Shown here: positions 1-9,602 of the stretch, in pieces
Numbering within the stretch: the stretch's first letter is position 1
Layout: each line of letters begins with the position of its first letter
Assembly: GCA_951812315.1 (NCBI GenBank)
Contig: CATOSA010000062.1
Coordinates: 1 to 41,145, forward strand
Length of the DNA: 41,145 nt
Reading direction: 5' to 3'
DNA from: an uncultured Burkholderiales bacterium
Lineage (GTDB): Bacteria > Pseudomonadota > Gammaproteobacteria > Burkholderiales > Eutrophovitaceae
The notes under the pieces: model-generated
The model's input: only the letters and a program-made list of their open reading frames with translations
Databases searched by the model: none
What the model was told of the DNA's origin: nothing
Made by a program: the position numbers and the translations under genes

Positions 1-1
1 G

Positions 2-1233
2 GGCACGGCTGGCCAGGGCAACGATGGTGGCGATGGCAACAACAACGACGGCGGCGGTGGTGCCGGCGCTGCTGGTCAACAACCGGGTGGAAGCAACGGC
101 GGAGACGGAGGAGATGGCATATCGGACAACATCACCGGTGCGGCGGTGTGGTACGGCGGCGGTGGAGGCGGCGGCGCGGATGATGGCTCGACCGGCGGTT
201 CGGGCGGCACTGGAGGTGGCGCGGATGCGCCGACCGGACGCGGTGCTGGCGTAGCCGGTACTGCGAACACCGGTGGTGGTGGCAGCGGTGCAACTGGCAG
301 TGGAGGCGGAGCACCGTTTAGCGGTGGTGCCGGTGGATCGGGCATCGTCATCATTCGCTATACAACACCCGTTGCCGATGGACTGTTCGCGTTCTATCAG
401 ATGGAGCAGGCTGCATGGACCGGCGCGGCGGGAGAGGTAACCGATTCGAGCAGCAACGGCAGGCATGGTACCCGCAGCGGACTTGCCCAGACTACTGCGT
501 CGGGTTACGTGTGCCGGGGTGGACAGATTCCGCTCAATACGAGCGCCGCACAGCAAGACGGCATCGACACCGGCTTTGATATTGACGCGGTCGGCGATCG
601 CGGAACGATTTCGTTCTGGTATCAGGCTGCCGCAGACTGGAATGGCGGAACGTCTCGCCAACTGTTCGACGCATCAGCGCTGATTGCTCCGAACAAGTAC
701 TTTTTTGCAACAGTGCTCGGTAGCGGCGTGTTGCGATTCGCGCTTGAAGACATTACCGATGCTGATTTCCATGTGAATTCCGCAGCGCAGACATTCAGTG
801 CCGGAACATAGGTCCATATTGCCGCCACATGGCAGCTAGCCTCCGCACCCAACAACCGGATTCGTGTCTTTATCAACGGCGTGCAGGCGGGACAGGCCGC
901 GACAAACCAGCAGCCACTCGCGACCACGCTGGGCGGTCTTATTTCGGCGACAACAGCAGCACCTATCTGGTGAACGGATCGACCGGAAATTCGGCCAATG
1001 GCGTGATTGATGAGTTTCGCGTCTACGACTTCGAACAGAGTGCGGCGGAGATCACGACAGACATGAATGCGTCGAATCCGTGCCCTGGTCCGGTCGCCGA
1101 ATACCGGCTGGACGATGCTTCCTGGAACGGAACGCCCGGTGAGTCACCGATAGTTCACCGAACGGCCTTAACGGTGTTGCGCTCGGCGGTGCCGTCCCGG
1201 TACCGGGACGGGTGTGCAATGGCGCCCAGCTGA
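2..1233 (+). pseudogene. mshQ: mshQ-like adhesin, 5' part (broken, partial)
   Basis: This is the N-terminal part of an MshQ-like pilus-associated protein that begins upstream of the window. The frame open from base 2 encodes about 110 residues of Gly/Asn-rich low-complexity sequence ending in a GGSGIVIIRYT-type motif, which is typical of glycine-rich surface domains. A first LamG/concanavalin-like domain follows (about 385-1060) and a second starts near 1100. The reading frame is broken three times. An in-frame TAG at 809-811 stands where the LamG motif GTWVHIAATW needs Trp (TGG). The frame shifts near 940, where the protein continues as YFGDNSSTYLVNG. A one-base deletion lies at about 1143, where GEVTDSSPNG is expected. 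Each segment rejoins the next in a plausible alignment, so this is one damaged gene rather than several. Either it is a true pseudogene or the sequence has errors here. Confidence 0.7.
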
Positions 1234-4034
1234 ATATTGCGGGACCGCTGAGCGCCTATATCCAGGTGGCCGATGATCCGCTGCTCGACATGACGACGGC
1301 GCTGACGGTGACCTCATGGGTCAGGCCAACGGCATATCCCGGTGGCGGCGGGCTGATGACAGTCTTGTCAAAAGATACCAACTATGAGTACCACATTACG
1401 TCTACCGGCCAGGTGAACTGGTGGTGGAATACCGGCACGGCGGCGCTCACGACCGGTGCCGGTGCGGTGCCGCTGAACACCTGGACACATATTGCGATCA
1501 CGTTCCAGCAGGGACAGCAAATCATCTATATAAATGGGGTGCCAAGCGCCAATGGCACCGATGGGGCGGCACTGTTCAACAATAATTTGCCACTACAAAT
1601 CGGCGACGATCAGGGATTCGGCGGAGGTTCCCGGCGTTTTCGCGGCTTGATTGACGAAGTGCAGGTTCATGATCAGACGCTTTCAGGGGCAGAAGTCGTC
1701 GCGATTATGAATGCGACGCGACCGTGCGCATCAACCATCGATCATTACTACGTTCAGAATGGCGCAAGTGGTGTCAATTGTCAGGCGGAGAGCGTATCCG
1801 TCACAGCCCATGATGTTTCTCATGCACTAGCGCCCGCCGGAGGGCGCGTGATCACGATAACGGCTGCGAGAACTGCCGGTGCACCGGGCACTCACGGCGA
1901 CTACGCGTTGACGACCGGAACCGGAACGTTGGTCAACGGCGCACTCGACGACGGAATTGCGACCTATACGTTTGGTGTCGGCGAATCGAGTGCGGTGTTC
2001 AGTTACAAGAACACCTGGGTACAGACGGTCAATTTTTCGCTGACTGATGGCGTGGCGACGGACATCAGCGGCACCGCGAGCGCAGACCCTGGCTATAACC
2101 AGGATCTCGATTTTGTTCCGTCCGGTTTCCGATTTGTAGACGGCAGCAACAGCGCTATCCCCAATCAAGTCGCTGGAGTGAGCAACGGTCCATTCTATTT
2201 GCAGGCAATCCAGACGGGTGCAGGTGGATGTGCCGGATACGGACCATGTACCGGCGTGTGCACCGTTCCCACGGCGTTTGGAAATGGCGCGCTGACAAGC
2301 CTTGACCTCGCATTTCGTTGCGACAATCCGACCGCATGCCAGCCCGGGCAACTGGTCAGTATCACCAACAACGGGACCAGCACTATTGCGGCCAATCCGG
2401 CCACCGGCCCAACTGCCTGGACGTCCAAGACCTTGGCATTTGGTCCGAATGGCATGGCCGCGTTCAATATGAACTACCCGGACGTTGGCGCAATTTCGCT
2501 GCATGCGCACTACGATATTCCTCTGGGTGACGGAAGTGCGTCTGGCAATCTGATGTCCGGGGCGAGCAACAGTTTTGTGGTTAGTCCGTTCGGTTTCGTG
2601 GTCGAGACCGCCGCACCCAACGAGATCAAGCGCACTGCTGACGCTTTCGTAAACCCCGCTGCTGCGACTGCTGCCGGTCCGATGTTCATCCGTGCCGGCG
2701 ACGATTTTTCGGTGACCGTTACGGCCGTCAATTCCGTCGGCACGGCAACACCGAATTACGGCCAGGAAACAACGGCCGAAACCGTGTTGCTAACCGCCAA
2801 TCTGGTCGGCGGACTTGGCCTCACCAACAATCCGGCGCTGGCCAATCCCACTGCGTTTGGGACGTTTGCCGGCGGAACCGCAACCGGCACGACATTCAGC
2901 TGGGGTGAGGCCGGCATCATCACACTGACGCCAAGCGTCGGCGACGTAACCGGTACGACGAGCGGCAACGTCGGTCGGTTTGTGCCTTTTGATTTCTCGG
3001 TGACCCGTAACGTGCCGATGTTCGATGCCGTATGCAGCGCTGTCGGCAAGGACGCATTGACGTACATTGGCCAGCCGTTCCTGTATCAAATACCCCCGGT
3101 GATCACGGTCACGGCGCGGAACAAGGCCAATGGAACAACGCTGAACTACAGCGGTGATTTCTTCAAGATTACGTCTGCTTCGCTGGTCGGGAAGACCTAT
3201 AGCGCGGCAACTGGCGCGCTCAACACATTGGGGGTACCTGCGATCGATCCGGCCATTCGCTACAACGGCGATTTGATCGCCGTTCCGCCCCCGCCTGTCG
3301 CCGGTATCGGTACATTGACTTTCAGCACCGGCACCGGGCTGCTGTTTACACGGGCGAATCCGGTCGTCGCGTTTGACGCAGATATCTCACTTGCCATCAA
3401 CGTCGTCGACGAGGACGCGACGCTGGTGGCGATGATTGATGGTGTCCCCGGCACAAACCCGGTCAGTTTTGGCCAGGCAACGCCCGGAAACGGCATCCTG
3501 TTTGCCGGAACCGTTGTGACCTTTGGCAAAACCCCGCGTGAAATGCGATTTGGCCGGCTGCGCATGGACAATGTTTCGGGCACGACCCGTCTCGCGCTGC
3601 CGCAGCGCATACAGGCTCAGTTCTTTACGGCCAATGGGTTCGTTACCAACGCTGATGACAGCTGCACTGCCATTAGCGGATCGGATGTGAGGATGGATTT
3701 TGTCGTTCCCACCAATTTGGCAGCCTGTGATACAGCGTCGCTACCAAGCGGCGCGGCGGTGCTCGTTGACGGCATGGTGAATGGTCTGCAATTGGCAGCG
3801 CCCGGGCTTGGCAATGATGGCAGTGTCGACTTGACACTGAATCTTGGCGTTGCCGCTGGTAACACCTGCACTGCAGTTGGTGGACCCACATCTGCAGCGA
3901 CTACTTCGAACATGGACTTCCTGCAAGGTAACTGGGGCGGGGCTGCTGCGTGGGACCAGAATCCAGGAGCCCGGGCGACCTTCGGTATCTACAAGGACGC
4001 CGCCGAGTTCCTCTACTTGCAGGAAAACTACTAG
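1212..4034 (+). CDS. mshQ: mshQ-like protein, C-terminal part (LamG + DUF6701)
   Basis: The long open frame of 940 codons carries the rest of the MshQ-like protein. It contains most of a second LamG domain (about residues 1-170, with WTHIAITFQQGQQ and FRGLIDEVQVHDQTLSG) and then a long region matching the DUF6701 architecture of MshQ. The C-terminus has the family ending with ATFGIYK. MshQ is encoded with minor pilins of the mannose-sensitive haemagglutinin (type IVa) pilus and is predicted to be secreted or pilus-associated, probably as an adhesin. The listed start is only the first start codon after the frameshift near 1143 and is not a native start; homology in this frame begins at about 1143. 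An mshI-like gene follows after 55 bp. Confidence 0.75.
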   Translation: MCNGAQLNIAGPLSAYIQVADDPLLDMTTALTVTSWVRPTAYPGGGGLMTVLSKDTNYEYHITSTGQVNWWWNTGTAALTTGAGAVPLNTWTHIAITFQQGQQIIYINGVPSANGTDGAALFNNNLPLQIGDDQGFGGGSRRFRGLIDEVQVHDQTLSGAEVVAIMNATRPCASTIDHYYVQNGASGVNCQAESVSVTAHDVSHALAPAGGRVITITAARTAGAPGTHGDYALTTGTGTLVNGALDDGIATYTFGVGESSAVFSYKNTWVQTVNFSLTDGVATDISGTASADPGYNQDLDFVPSGFRFVDGSNSAIPNQVAGVSNGPFYLQAIQTGAGGCAGYGPCTGVCTVPTAFGNGALTSLDLAFRCDNPTACQPGQLVSITNNGTSTIAANPATGPTAWTSKTLAFGPNGMAAFNMNYPDVGAISLHAHYDIPLGDGSASGNLMSGASNSFVVSPFGFVVETAAPNEIKRTADAFVNPAAATAAGPMFIRAGDDFSVTVTAVNSVGTATPNYGQETTAETVLLTANLVGGLGLTNNPALANPTAFGTFAGGTATGTTFSWGEAGIITLTPSVGDVTGTTSGNVGRFVPFDFSVTRNVPMFDAVCSAVGKDALTYIGQPFLYQIPPVITVTARNKANGTTLNYSGDFFKITSASLVGKTYSAATGALNTLGVPAIDPAIRYNGDLIAVPPPPVAGIGTLTFSTGTGLLFTRANPVVAFDADISLAINVVDEDATLVAMIDGVPGTNPVSFGQATPGNGILFAGTVVTFGKTPREMRFGRLRMDNVSGTTRLALPQRIQAQFFTANGFVTNADDSCTAISGSDVRMDFVVPTNLAACDTASLPSGAAVLVDGMVNGLQLAAPGLGNDGSVDLTLNLGVAAGNTCTAVGGPTSAATTSNMDFLQGNWGGAAAWDQNPGARATFGIYKDAAEFLYLQENY

Positions 4035-4089
4035 TGCCGTCAGTGACCAGAGCGGCTCTCTTAACGCAATGAGTGATCGGTAGAAAAAC

Positions 4090-5054
4090 GTGTCATTTCA
4101 AAGATTGATAAAAGATTACGCGAGTATGCGAAAACGCGACCCGAGTAGCGGTGCCGTCGCGATCTGTGTTCATCCGAATCGCATTGATGTTGTCCGGGCG
4201 AGCCGTTCGAAAGACGCGCAGCCGGTGATCGATATGTGCACATCAGTAAGCCACGAAGGCGGCTTTGCTGAAGCACTTTTGGGGCTGCGCCGAGAGCACC
4301 GCCTCGATCGTGTGCCGTGCGTGACATTAATGCCTGAAGGTGGCTACCAGCTTCAGGTCATTGAGGCGCCGAGCGTGCCAGATTCAGAACTGAAATCGGC
4401 CGTGCGATGGCGCATTCAGGACGTGCTTGGCTATCCGGCTGAGGCTGCGACGATTGACCTTTTGTTCGTGCCGACCCGGACGCACCGACGCGTTCCCGGT
4501 CCATTTACGCAGTGGCGGCGAAGAACGCGCTCATTGCCGAACGCATGGCGATGTTTTCAAGTGCCAACGTTCGACTTGAGGTAATCGATATTCCGGAAAT
4601 GGCGCAGCGCAATGTGGCAGTGCTGTTCGAGAGCCCAGGAAGCGCGCTGGCAATGTTGAGCCTGAGCGAAGACGGTGGCTTGCTCACTTTTACGCCTGGT
4701 GCCGAGCTATACATGGCCAGAGCGATAGACATCGGGCTCACGCAACTGCGTCATGCCGAGGGGACGCTACGCGAGCACACATTCGCACGCATTGTGCTAG
4801 AGGTGCAGCGTTCGCTCGATCATTTCGACCGCCAGTTCAGTTTCATGCCGTTAGGGAAACTCGTGCTGGCGCCGTTGCCACAAGGCATTGATTTGATTCC
4901 ATATCTTTCTGAAAACCTCTATGTGACGGTCGAAGAAGCGCGACTTGACTCGTGTATCGATATGTCGCGTGTACCGGAACTTGCCTCAGCCGATGCTCAG
5001 GCGAGTCAGTTCATGACAATCGGTGCGGCACTTCGACAAAAGGCTGCTTCGTGA
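4090..5054 (+). pseudogene. mshI: mshI / PilM-like MSHA biogenesis protein (frameshifted)
   Basis: First gene of the MSHA assembly module. MshI is the PilM-like actin-fold protein that acts on the cytoplasmic side of the pilus inner-membrane platform. The first frame runs from GTG 4090 (an alternative ATG lies at 4123) to about 4490 and includes a VRWRIQDVLGYPAE segment typical of the family. The rest is in another frame from about 4480 (SIYAVAAKNALIAERM) to the stop at 5052-5054. The frame change equals a one-base deletion near 4480-4495. Together the parts give about 321 residues, the normal family size. The downstream PilN-like gene overlaps by 4 bp. Identity rests on gene order plus motifs. 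The frameshift may be genuine or a sequence error. Confidence 0.7.
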
Positions 5055-5701
5055 GCCAGCAGATTAACCTTTACAACGCGGAATTCGCGCGCAAGCGAGA
5101 TTTCACGTCGCTGTCCGGGGTTGCAACGGCGTGGGGACTTGCCCTTCTGATTGCTGTCGCCGCCGTTTTCACGGCAATGGCGCGTGTCGACTCGGTCAAG
5201 CGAGAACTGCAACTGGAATCGCACGCAAGAGGGGTCGCTCAGGCGCAAATGACCAGCCTCGCATCGCAATTGTCTGCACGCAGGCCAGATGCGGATCTCG
5301 CGGCTGAACTCGCTCGTCTCAAAGCCGGATTCGCAAGTCGCAATGAAGTGATGCGTACGCTCCACGCCGGTGTAATTGGAGATATACACGGATTCTCCGG
5401 GCATTTTGAAGCCTTTGCCCGCCAAACGCTAAAAGGCCTCTGGCTAACCCGACTTAAAGTGTCCACGGCCGGCCCGGAGGTTGTCCTCGAGGGTCGTGCG
5501 ACGGAGCCAGAGCTCGTGCCTGGCTATGTCAAGCGCTTGAATCAAGAGGACGTTATGCAAGGTCACGCTTTTTCACAGCTGGAAATGCGGCGGCCTGATT
5601 CAGGTTCTGGAAACACGCAGCGTCGTCAATCGAAATACATCGATTTTCGGCTGTCGACGCTACCTGGCGCCGTGGATGCCGAATCGTGGGGTGACCGATG
5701 A
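5051..5701 (+). CDS. PilN-like MSHA biogenesis protein (MshI2-type)
   Basis: This is a PilN-like inner-membrane platform protein of 216 residues. I chose the GTG at 5051 because it overlaps the mshI stop as GTGA and yields the classic PilN start, SQQINLYNAEFARKRD. A single transmembrane helix (about residues 20-42, AWGLALLIAVAAVFTAMA) is followed by a coiled-coil-like stretch and a periplasmic domain. PilN-type proteins bind PilM/MshI through the N-terminal INLYN-like segment and pair with PilO/MshJ in the periplasm. The gene ends in an ATGA overlap with mshJ, consistent with translational coupling. It is often annotated simply as MshI or as a hypothetical protein. Confidence 0.75.
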   Translation: MSQQINLYNAEFARKRDFTSLSGVATAWGLALLIAVAAVFTAMARVDSVKRELQLESHARGVAQAQMTSLASQLSARRPDADLAAELARLKAGFASRNEVMRTLHAGVIGDIHGFSGHFEAFARQTLKGLWLTRLKVSTAGPEVVLEGRATEPELVPGYVKRLNQEDVMQGHAFSQLEMRRPDSGSGNTQRRQSKYIDFRLSTLPGAVDAESWGDR

Positions 5702-6345
5702 AGTCCTACTGGGCAGATATGGACAAGCGATTTTCCGGGCTTACGAAGCGTGAACGAGTCATTCTGCTGCTGGGTGGCGCCGCTGCGATCCTGATCCTGG
5801 GATTTTCGGTGGTCGATGTGTCTCTGGCGAAGTACAAGATGCTGGACAAGCAGCTTACCCAGGCGCGGGCCGATACGGCATCAGCCAAAGCGCAGGCGCA
5901 AATGCTTGTGGGCCAGCTCGCGCAGAATCCTGACGCGCATGCACGGACGCAGATCGCGAGCCTTTCCGAACAAATTGCAGTGCTCGACGCGCAGATGCAA
6001 GGTGTCAATCGCGGCCTTGTTCCGCCGGAGCAAATGGCGCAAATACTCGAGCAGATGCTGGCACGTACTTCGCATGTCCAACTGGTAAAACTGAAAACAC
6101 TACCGGTTTCGTACCTGATCCAACGCGATCAGTCGGATAACGGGCCCAATGTATACAAACACGGAATTGAGATGACGCTGCAAGGTCGCTATCTCGACTT
6201 GCTGGACTATCTGAGCCGGTTGGAGGCACTGCCTTGGCAGATGTTCTGGGCCCAGGTGATAATGGATGCGAATGATTACCCTGTGGTGCGCATCACGGTG
6301 ACCGTGTTTACGCTGTCGCTGGACGAACAATGGCTGGTGGTGTGA
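5698..6345 (+). CDS. mshJ: MshJ, PilO-like pilus assembly protein
   Basis: PilO-like partner of the preceding PilN-like protein, 215 residues. It has a short cytoplasmic N-terminus, one transmembrane helix (about 22-42, VILLLGGAAAILILGFSVVD), a Gln/Ala-rich coiled coil (about 45-95) and a C-terminal periplasmic ferredoxin-like domain that includes YLDLLDYLSRLEALPW. That motif matches the MshJ/PilO pattern. The ATG at 5698 overlaps the previous stop as ATGA, and the stop at 6343-6345 overlaps the mshK ATG as TGATG. Role (family knowledge): periplasmic alignment complex linking the inner-membrane platform to the secretin. Confidence 0.85.
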   Translation: MKSYWADMDKRFSGLTKRERVILLLGGAAAILILGFSVVDVSLAKYKMLDKQLTQARADTASAKAQAQMLVGQLAQNPDAHARTQIASLSEQIAVLDAQMQGVNRGLVPPEQMAQILEQMLARTSHVQLVKLKTLPVSYLIQRDQSDNGPNVYKHGIEMTLQGRYLDLLDYLSRLEALPWQMFWAQVIMDANDYPVVRITVTVFTLSLDEQWLVV

Positions 6346-6734
6346 TGCGCCCGAGTCGATACATTGTCATCGGCATGGCGCTTTTCACGTTTCCCCTCGC
6401 ATCTACCGCTCAGCAACTACGGGACCCGACACGCCCCCATTCTGTGGTTCGCGACAAAGCGCCGTCACCCAAGGCCAAGAAATCGACTCCGCGCTCGAAA
6501 ATGGTTCTGCAGTCCATTTTGATTGCGGAGGATCGCCAGAGTGCCGTCATCAGCGGTCAACTTGTGTCCGTTGGCGACACAATCTCAGGTTTCAGAGTCT
6601 CGGAAATTCGCATCGATGAGGTTGTTCTTCGAAAAGGAAAGAACAAAACGCGCGTGCTGCAGTTGTTTCCTGACGTGCATTTGTCGGACTCAAACGTGGC
6701 AATGTCGTCCAAACAAGAGAAAGGCCAGCGATGA
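6345..6734 (+). CDS. mshK: MshK, PilP-like pilus assembly protein
   Basis: Small periplasmic protein of 129 residues. I chose the ATG at 6345, which shares its A with the mshJ stop (TGATG), rather than the in-frame ATG at 6330. This start gives a clean signal peptide ending near ASTAQ. The mature part has the MshK hallmarks DPTRPH near the N-terminus, LQSILIAEDRQSAVISGQ, and then a GDTISGFRVSEI segment of the PilP/GspC-like beta fold. Family role: connects the MshI/J inner-membrane complex to the MshL secretin. It overlaps mshL by 4 bp (ATGA). Confidence 0.82.
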   Translation: MRPSRYIVIGMALFTFPLASTAQQLRDPTRPHSVVRDKAPSPKAKKSTPRSKMVLQSILIAEDRQSAVISGQLVSVGDTISGFRVSEIRIDEVVLRKGKNKTRVLQLFPDVHLSDSNVAMSSKQEKGQR

Positions 6735-8575
6735 GGGCCGCTGCAGATAATCGACGCGGCGCGCTCTGCGAGGAATCTGCGCAGAATGTTGTATCAGGAA
6801 GATTCCACTGGAATTTGCTGCGCCGCTCGTTTGTTCTGCTGTGCACGATGGGATTCGCTTCGATTTTGCCGCCGCCATTGGAGTACGAAACCGCCAGGTC
6901 GGAAATGGACCAGGCAGTACTGGCCCAGGAGGCTGCAGTGCAGCCCGATTCGGTCAGCAACGCATTGCTTCCGCCGATCACCGTTCAAATGCCGCGGGTT
7001 GATGGAAGGCCGATCGAGCCGCGATTCGATTTGCAGGTCAGCAAGGCGCCGGCGGAACAGGTATTTCTCGCGCTGGTGTCCGGAACGCGCTACAGCATGG
7101 TGGTTCACCCGGAGGTTGAAGGCTCGATTTCCATCAATCTTAAAGACGTGACGGTTTTCGAAGCGCTCGAAACCATTCGCGAAGTCTACGGTTTCGAATA
7201 TGTCATTCAGGGCACGCGAATCATAATCAAGCCGGTAGGATTGCAAACGCGTGTGTTCCAGGTGAACTATCTGGTTTCAAAACGCAAGGGCGAAACCGAG
7301 GTGCGGATAAGTTCGGGCGCAATTTCCGATACGAGCGGCGCAAATGTACAGGGCGGTGCAAATGCGGCGCTGCCCGGAACGGGGACCGCCAGCGAAGCAC
7401 TTGATAGCAGTCGTGTAAAAACGTCTGCCACGAACGACCTCTGGCAAGAAATTACCTTGGCAGTGAAATCGATGATTGGTTCGGAAGAGGGGCGCAACGT
7501 CGTTGCCAGTCCTCAGGCTGGCGTCATCGTGGTACGTGCTTTCCCTGCCGAGTTGCGCAATGTCGCGGAGTTGCTCGAAACCATGTCGGTGATCGTCGAG
7601 CGGCAGGTGATGCTGGAAGCAAAGATCATCAATGTGCGTCTTAGAGAAGGTTCGCAGACCGGTGTGAACTGGGCGGCGTTTAATACCAGTAGTACCGGCC
7701 GCTTTGCGGGTGGTGTTGTTACGCCTGGTTCGACGTTGTCGCCGACCGGTACCTTGTCAGCGTTCACAGCGCGAAATGACGATGGCACCCTCAGGGCAAA
7801 TTCGAACCTGGACTCGTTGCCGGGCGCGGTCTCGGGGTTTATAGAGAGCGGCGCTGGAGTGCCCGGCACCTTGCTGGGTCTGGCCTTCCAGACTGATAAC
7901 TTTGCAGCTTTGATCTCTTTTCTAGAGACACAGGGTGATTTGTCGGTACTTTCCAGTCCGCGCATTGCGACTCTAAACAATCAGAAAGCGGTGCTGAAAG
8001 TAGGGACTGACGAGTTCTTCGTGACCAATGTAACGACTAACGTGACTGTATCCGGATTGACGGCGATTCAGTCGCCGACAATCACAACCCAGCCGTTCTT
8101 TTCCGGAGTGGCGCTCGATGTGACGCCACAGATCGACGAAGACAATATAATTACCCTGCATATCCATCCGTCGGTGAGCAGCGTAACAGAGGTCACAAAA
8201 GACCTCGACCTGGGCGCAGCGGGGCAATTCAGACTGCCTCTGGCTTCAAGCGATATCAGCGAGTCCGACACCATCGCTCGCGTAATGAACGGCAACATCG
8301 TTGCCATAGGCGGATTGATGAAGGAGATTGAAGTGCGAAATCGCCGCCAGGTGTCGGGACTCGGTGATTTGCCGGTCGTTGGTGCAGCGTTTGGCAACTC
8401 GCAGCGCGCGACGCAGAAAAGTGAGCTGGTTATTCTGGTGAAGCCGACGGTAATATCAAGTTCTGCAGACTGGCAGAAAGATCTGCTCGATACGCGAGAC
8501 CGAATCGAGACCTATCGCCGCCCCGACAGGTCTTCCGGCGATACGACGGATTCCGCAGTACAAGAGGTGCGCTAA
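6731..8575 (+). CDS. mshL: MshL, MSHA secretin
   Basis: Outer-membrane secretin of the MSHA pilus, 614 residues and intact. Order of parts: an N-terminal hydrophobic segment (about 35-50) serving as signal sequence; an STN/N0-like domain (about 95-165, with VEGSISINLKDVTVFEALE); an N1-type domain (about 250-310); and the secretin core (about 310-595), including VLSSPRIATLNNQKAVLKVG and the terminal SELVILVKPTVI motif. No convincing lipobox cysteine is visible at this start, so the true start might differ. Its ATG overlaps the mshK stop and its TAA shares a base with the ATG of a 44-codon ORF. MshL-type secretins form the pore through which the pilus crosses the outer membrane. Confidence 0.9.
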   Translation: MRAAADNRRGALCEESAQNVVSGRFHWNLLRRSFVLLCTMGFASILPPPLEYETARSEMDQAVLAQEAAVQPDSVSNALLPPITVQMPRVDGRPIEPRFDLQVSKAPAEQVFLALVSGTRYSMVVHPEVEGSISINLKDVTVFEALETIREVYGFEYVIQGTRIIIKPVGLQTRVFQVNYLVSKRKGETEVRISSGAISDTSGANVQGGANAALPGTGTASEALDSSRVKTSATNDLWQEITLAVKSMIGSEEGRNVVASPQAGVIVVRAFPAELRNVAELLETMSVIVERQVMLEAKIINVRLREGSQTGVNWAAFNTSSTGRFAGGVVTPGSTLSPTGTLSAFTARNDDGTLRANSNLDSLPGAVSGFIESGAGVPGTLLGLAFQTDNFAALISFLETQGDLSVLSSPRIATLNNQKAVLKVGTDEFFVTNVTTNVTVSGLTAIQSPTITTQPFFSGVALDVTPQIDEDNIITLHIHPSVSSVTEVTKDLDLGAAGQFRLPLASSDISESDTIARVMNGNIVAIGGLMKEIEVRNRRQVSGLGDLPVVGAAFGNSQRATQKSELVILVKPTVISSSADWQKDLLDTRDRIETYRRPDRSSGDTTDSAVQEVR

Positions 8576-8709
8576 TGCCATTCGCCCTTCGTGTTGTCGC
8601 TATTTACACCGTGGGCGATATGGTGCTTGACCTGGCGGATGGTGGCGATGGGCGTGCCATGTGCAATCACGGTCGCCGCGCATGCCGTGCACAGCAGGTC
8701 GCAATCTAG
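8575..8709 (+). CDS. 44-residue ORF between mshL and mshM
   Basis: A short frame that begins at the ATG sharing its A with the mshL stop (TAATG) and ends with TAG at 8707-8709, immediately before the mshM ATG at 8710. It therefore fills the mshL-mshM gap exactly. The product would be 44 residues, starting MPFALRVVAIYTVGDMV and ending in a basic Cys-containing tail with RRACRAQQ. I recognise no family. In MSHA loci I know, mshL and mshM are normally adjacent. It could be a real coupled small protein, or simply a spacer that happens to be open. Confidence 0.35.
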   Translation: MPFALRVVAIYTVGDMVLDLADGGDGRAMCNHGRRACRAQQVAI

Positions 8710-9602
8710 ATGTACCACGCCCATTTTGGCTTGAAAGAATCTCCGTTCGGGCTCACCCCTGATACCGAATTTGCATTCTCGGGCGTGGCACACCAGGGAA
8801 CGTTGAATGTGTTACTCGTGGCAGTGCTGCCGGCGAAGGCTTCATCAAGATTACCGGTGAGGTTGGCATGGGAAAGACGTTGCTGTGCCGGCGATTTCTT
8901 GCCACTCTCGATGACGGTTATGTAGCGGCATATATTCCCAATCCGATGCTCGAACCTCGCGGCCTGCTATTGGCCATTGCGGACGAGTTTGATGCCGCTG
9001 CAGACCGCGATGCCGACGACCATCAGATTATCAAGGCTGTCAACCACGCCTTGCTCGATATTGCCAAACAGAGAAAGAAGGCGTTCGTGTTCGTCGATGA
9101 AGCGCAGGCCATGCCGGTCGAAACGCTGGAGACGTTGCGCTTGCTGTCAAATCTGGAGACGGAGAAATCCAAGCTGCTTCAGGTCATCATGTTTGGCCAG
9201 ACGGAACTGGACGAAAAACTTGGCCAACCGTCCATCCGTCAGCTCAATCAACGCATCACGTTCCAGCATCAGCTCGGCGGGCTGTCGAAACGAGAGACAA
9301 AACAGTATGTCACCCATCGGCTGCGGGTCGCCGGACATGCTGGTGACCACTTGTTCGCGGGCGCGGCCATGAATGCGCTGTATCGACAAACGCGTGGTGT
9401 TCCACGTCTTGTCAATATCATCGCGCACAAGGCACTGCTCGCCGCCTATGGCGAGGGGAAGTTTCGGATTTCGCGAAAGCATGTCGTCCGGGCCGCGAAT
9501 GACACGCCGGCGGCGGCGCCGGATGGCCGCTCACCGGTTGCCGGGCTGGTCGCGGCGACAGTGGTCGCATGCGGCCTCACCCTGTGGTATTTCGTGATAT
9601 GA
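8710..9602 (+). pseudogene. mshM: MshM, ExeA-like AAA ATPase (frameshifted)
   Basis: MSHA biogenesis ATPase of the ExeA/GspA type. The N-terminus is canonical (MYHAHFGLKESPFGLTPD). The expected sequence after NVLLVAV is RAGEGFIKITGEVGMGKT, but it is found only in a second frame, so one base is missing at about 8827-8832. The second frame (open from 8868 to the stop) holds Walker A GEVGMGKTLLC, Walker B FVFVDEAQ, the AAA sensor region and a C-terminal transmembrane helix (AGLVAATVVACGLTLWYFV). The total length of about 297 residues fits the family. The stop overlaps the mshN start (ATGA). The break lies just before the P-loop, so if genuine it destroys the enzyme. Confidence 0.8.

Noticed and set aside
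76..354. Long open frames on the opposite strand of the glycine-rich 5' part of mshQ
   Set aside because: Gly codons read in reverse give Pro-rich open frames without biological signal; the plus frame matches a known Gly-rich domain.
809..811. Possible reassignment of TAG to tryptophan
   Set aside because: TAG serves as the true stop of several genes here (mshQ, sco, porin A). Other breaks use TAA or frameshifts, so recoding is not needed.
1827..2510. 227-codon minus-strand open frame inside mshQ
   Set aside because: It is a shadow of the DUF6701 region. It has no family resemblance and no start signal.
4090..5054. Two separate MshI-like genes instead of one frameshifted gene
   Set aside because: The first part lacks the C-terminal half and the second lacks the N-terminal half, they meet at one point, and their sum has the normal length.
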